Assembly (NCBI GenBank): GCA_963757815.1
Contig: CAVWSN010000009.1
Location: forward strand, 1 to 64,000
Direction of reading: 5' to 3'
DNA length: 64,000 bases
Origin: JACVRW01 sp963757815
GTDB lineage: Bacteria; Actinomycetota; Thermoleophilia; Solirubrobacterales; Thermoleophilaceae
The notes under the pieces are model-generated. The model saw only the letters and a list, made by a program, of their open reading frames with translations, had not been told where the DNA came from and ran no database searches. The position numbers and the translations under genes were made by a program. How positions within the stretch are numbered: the stretch's first letter is position 1; each line of letters begins with the position of its first letter. Shown in pieces: positions 61,859 to 64,000 of this stretch.

Positions 61859-62953
61859 GTGCCGCTCTTCTTTCGCCATCCCGCCTCGCTCGATCACGAC
61901 ACCGGGCCCGGCCACCCGGAGCGCGCGGACCGGATCCGCGCGATCGAGGCCGAGCTCGAAGCGCGTGGGATGCTTGGTCGTGCGCACCCGGCCGAGCCGG
62001 GTGCTTCGCGGGAGGTTGGTCGTGCGCACCCGGCCGAGCCGGGTGCTTCGCGAGAGGCTGCGCTCGGCTGGGAGGTGCGCGACGCCCCGCGCGCAACCGA
62101 GGAGCAGCTCCTGCGCGTACATCCGCCCGAGTACGTCGAGCTCGTGGGGGAGATGAGCGCGCGCGGCGCCGCCTTCGACCTCGACACCCCCACGAGCCCC
62201 GGTTCGCTCGAGGCGGCGCTGCGCTCCGCCGGGGGCGCCTGCGCGCTGGTGGAGTCGCTACTCCGCGACGGCGAGCGCGCCGGCTTCTCGGCGCTGCGGC
62301 CGCCGGGCCACCACGCGGAGTTCGCGCGCGCGATGGGCTTCTGCCTGTTCGCCAACGTTGCGATCGCCGCGCGTCATGCGCTCGAGGCGCTCGGCGCCGA
62401 GCGGGTGCTCGTCCTCGACTGGGACGTCCACCACGGGAACGGGACCAACACGATCTTCCACGGCTCCCGCGAGGTGCTCTTCGCGAGCATCCACCAGTAC
62501 CCGTTCTGGCCCGGCAGCGGGGCGCTCGGCGACGTCGGCTCCGGGGACGGGGAGGGCTACTCGCTGAACCTGCCGGTGCCGGCCGGCACCGGCGAGGCGG
62601 CCTTCCTCTCGCTGGTCGAGCACGTGGTGGCGCCCGCGGCGAGGCAGTACGGCCCGGATCTGATCCTCGTGTCCGCCGGCTACGACGCCCATCGCGACGA
62701 TCCGCTCGGTGGGCTCGCGCTCGACACGGCGTCGTTCGGCGCGCTGGCGCGCCAGGTGCGGGCACTTGGCGAGGAGCTCGGAGCGCCCGTGGGGGCGGTG
62801 CTCGAGGGCGGCTACGACCTGCGTGCGCTGGCGGGCTCGGTTGCCGCGACGATGGAGGCGCTCGCGGGCGAGGGCGACCCGCCCGCGGGCGTGGCTCGCC
62901 ATCCGCTCGCCGATGCGGCGGCAGAGGCGCTCGGCCGCTACTGGGACCTCTGA
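61859..62953 (+). CDS. Histone-deacetylase-fold amidohydrolase (acetoin utilisation/acetylpolyamine amidohydrolase type) with N-terminal tandem insert
   Basis: 364-residue class II HDAC-like zinc enzyme. Active-site elements: LRPPGHHAEFARAMGFCLFAN (His pair), VLDWDVHHGNGTNTIF (zinc Asp and His), SAGYDAHRDDPLG (zinc Asp) and EGGYDLRALA. It probably removes acetyl groups from lysine, polyamines or small amides. Near residues 40-70 a 14-residue unit, GRAHPAEPGASREV, is repeated in tandem; it is encoded by two copies of a hairpin-repeat-bearing 42-bp unit that interrupts an otherwise conserved segment without breaking the frame. GTG start, divergent from nadB. Confidence 0.85.
   Translation: MPLFFRHPASLDHDTGPGHPERADRIRAIEAELEARGMLGRAHPAEPGASREVGRAHPAEPGASREAALGWEVRDAPRATEEQLLRVHPPEYVELVGEMSARGAAFDLDTPTSPGSLEAALRSAGGACALVESLLRDGERAGFSALRPPGHHAEFARAMGFCLFANVAIAARHALEALGAERVLVLDWDVHHGNGTNTIFHGSREVLFASIHQYPFWPGSGALGDVGSGDGEGYSLNLPVPAGTGEAAFLSLVEHVVAPAARQYGPDLILVSAGYDAHRDDPLGGLALDTASFGALARQVRALGEELGAPVGAVLEGGYDLRALAGSVAATMEALAGEGDPPAGVARHPLADAAAEALGRYWDL
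61984..62046. repeat. Tandem variant hairpin repeats inside the deacetylase-like gene
   Basis: Two perfect inverted repeats with arms GCACCCGGC and GCCGGGTGC around CGA at 61984-62004 and 62026-62046. Each is part of a 42-bp direct repeat that also includes TTGGTCGTGC before and TTCGCG after. The arms differ from the 21-bp family at 5760 by one base pair (A-G-C to A-C-C and its complement). Confidence 0.85.
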
Positions 62954-63631
62954 ACGAGCTGCGGGTAGGCGCCCGGGTAGCGCTCCTGCAGTCCGGCGGC
63001 CTGGCGGGCCGCGCCCTCAAAGGTGTCGAAACGCCCCGTGAACACGACCCACAGGCCACTGCCAAGGTTGTAGGGCTCGGACCTGATGAGCCCGGCCTCG
63101 AGCCCCGAGCCGCGCGCCTCTCGTGCCACCCGCCGGGCCGCCGGGCCGTCACTCGAGGTCACGAGCACCACCGTGTGGGCTCGGATGCCTGCCGGCCAGC
63201 CCGGCACGGCGTTCGGGTCGGTGGCGGGCTCTTCCGCGGGAGCGGTCTCGGCCGGGGCCCCTGCCTCCGGCGCGCTCTTCGTGGAGCTCTTGCTCTCCTG
63301 ACCCGTGCCCGACACGACGGCCGGGCCCTCGGCTCGGGGCTCCTCCGACGCCTGCTGGTCGTCCGGCACGACCTCCGCCGCCTGCTCGGCCCCGTCTCCC
63401 TCGTCGCTCGTGAGCTCCGCGATCGCAAAGCCGAACAGGCCCGCGCCGATCACGATGAGGACGACGAGGGCGGCAGCGAGAGGCGCGAGCGGCTCGCGTT
63501 GCCCAGGAGCGCTGCTCCTTGAGCGCCACGCGCGCGCCGCAGTTGAGGCAGACGAGCTGCCGAGGGTCGACCGGCTCGCCGCAGGACCGGCACCGCGGCG
63601 CCTCCTCCGCCGGCTTGCGCTCGTCGCTCAC
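62938..63631 (-). CDS. Zinc-ribbon, membrane-anchored SPOR-domain protein, one frameshift
   Basis: About 230 residues after one correction near 63506. N-terminal zinc ribbon (CRSCGEPV, CLNCGARV), then a membrane helix (LVVLIVIGAGLFGFAIAEL), an acidic Ser/Pro/Glu linker, and a C-terminal SPOR-type domain (TVVLVTSSDGPAARRVAREA, LWVVFTGRFDTFEGAARQAAGL). SPOR domains bind septal peptidoglycan, so a cell-envelope role is likely. The end overlaps the convergent deacetylase gene by 16 bp; the start overlaps the next upstream gene by 4 nt. Confidence 0.7.
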
Positions 63632-63834
63632 CGCTCGAGCCTCTCCTCGAGAGCACGCACCTCCCGGTCGACCTTGCCCAGCTCGACCGCCTTGTCCTGG
63701 AGCAGCTCGGGCGCGCGCCTGCCCTGGCGGTGGAGCTCGTAGACGAGCGCGCCGAGGTCGAGCAGCAGCGCCTCGCGCTCGCGGCGGCGCTCGCGAAGGC
63801 GGCGCCAGGCGCCAACGTCGGGGAGGTCAGCCAC
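63628..63834 (-). CDS. Small coiled-coil protein
   Basis: 68 residues from GTG 63834, almost entirely charged helix (RRLRERRREREALLLDLGALVYELHRQG, then DKAVELGKVDREVRALEERLE) and likely a coiled coil. No family known to me. Its start overlaps the upstream glycosyltransferase stop and its end overlaps the SPOR gene start, so the three are translationally coupled; a role in cell-envelope assembly is a guess from context. Confidence 0.6.
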   Translation of the reverse strand: MADLPDVGAWRRLRERRREREALLLDLGALVYELHRQGRRAPELLQDKAVELGKVDREVRALEERLER

Positions 63835-64000
63835 CGAGGGCCTCCTCCACCACTCGCAGGATTCCCTCGCGGCGGCGCTCCATCGGGAAGCTGGTGAGGA
63901 TACGCTCGCGCGCACCGGCGGCTGCATCCGGACCGAGTTCGAGCGCGCGCCGGATCCCGGCGGCCACGTCGTCCGGTAGCTGCGACTCGAGCAGCACCCC
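63827..64000 (-). CDS. Glycosyltransferase, C-terminal fragment (runs off the window)
   Basis: Only the last ~57 residues are in the window: GVLLESQLPDDVAAGI, then a helix and TSFPMERRREGILRVVEEALGG. This matches the C-terminal end of GT4-type glycosyltransferases, where the sugar-nucleotide acceptor domain finishes with a helix crossing back to the first domain. Donor and acceptor cannot be inferred. It precedes the coiled-coil and SPOR genes on the same strand. Confidence 0.55.
   Translation of the reverse strand, partial: GVLLESQLPDDVAAGIRRALELGPDAAAGARERILTSFPMERRREGILRVVEEALGG

Noticed and set aside
61984..62046. CRISPR-like array
   Set aside because: There are only two units, no spacers and the sequence is inside a coding frame.
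60372..63152. Reading nadB as a 926-residue protein
   Set aside because: Sequence upstream of GTG 61832 overlaps the well-supported deacetylase gene and is Arg/Pro/Ser-rich with no domain; NadB length is normal from 61832.

Overview
The window is about 64 kb of very GC-rich DNA carrying roughly 65 tightly packed protein genes. I saw no rRNA, tRNA, phage, insertion sequence or CRISPR array. The gene set points to an actinobacterium: sulfur-carrier-dependent cysteine synthesis (MoeZ/CysO/CysM/Mec), a SUF cluster with sufU, a wax ester synthase/DGAT, a DtxR/IdeR-type iron box, and many genes that appear leaderless with a TAnnnT box 6-10 nt before the start codon. Placement in the Thermoleophilia (Solirubrobacterales or relatives) is my inference. 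It rests on the mix of SURNod19-cupredoxin, SpoIIM-like and exported ferritin-like proteins, not on a marker gene.

Layout. 0-7.4 kb: a nuclease lipoprotein, a double split-barrel flavoprotein, an exported copper-type protein facing a TetR regulator, an fxsA operon, and a MIP18 (SufT-like) factor with a lipoate-ligase homologue. 7.4-16.4 kb: one minus-strand run with WS/DGAT, an acetone-carboxylase-like beta subunit, a secreted CocE/S15-type hydrolase, a fused alpha+gamma carboxylase subunit and an alpha/beta hydrolase. 16.4-25.9 kb: two M28 peptidases, ispH, a redoxin lacking its cysteines, two paralogous secreted proteins, a BlaI/M56 pair, a SpoIIM-like membrane protein and a ureohydrolase. 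26-34 kb: sufB alone, a deaminase, an iron-box-controlled Fbp-type iron ABC operon, a selenium-binding-type protein and a GST-like protein. 33.7-37.8 kb: rrf2-sufC-sufD-sufS-sufU. 37.9-41.1 kb: Sco1, a copper-type lipoprotein and a two-component system. 41.4-44.3 kb: moeZ-cysO-cupin-cysM. 44.3-47.2 kb: an operon of four exported ferritin-like proteins, a cupredoxin and tatA, divergent from mec. 47.6-64 kb: two acyl-CoA dehydrogenases, an ECF sigma factor with a propeller partner, a hydantoinase/oxoprolinase pair with a beta-hydroxyacid dehydrogenase, an R2lox-like oxidase, nadB, a histone-deacetylase-fold amidohydrolase, a SPOR protein and a truncated glycosyltransferase.

Functional themes. 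Iron and sulfur handling is concentrated here: iron import, two SUF loci with an Fe-S-sensing Rrf2 regulator, cysteine synthesis through a protein thiocarboxylate, exported ferritin-like proteins and several extracytoplasmic copper proteins. The CysO homologue ends in Gly-Gly-Ala, so it probably needs trimming by the Mec peptidase encoded 4.3 kb away. The best candidate for an undescribed system is the translationally coupled array of four Tat-type ferritin-like proteins with a cupredoxin lipoprotein and its own TatA.

Two cautions. At least a dozen genes need one or more single-base corrections to read through, often at short G or C runs. This looks like sequence error rather than mass gene decay, so I annotate them as CDS. 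Secondly, a family of short perfect hairpin repeats (GCAGCCGGC-CGA-GCCGGCTGC and relatives) lies inside gene ends and encodes part of several proteins.
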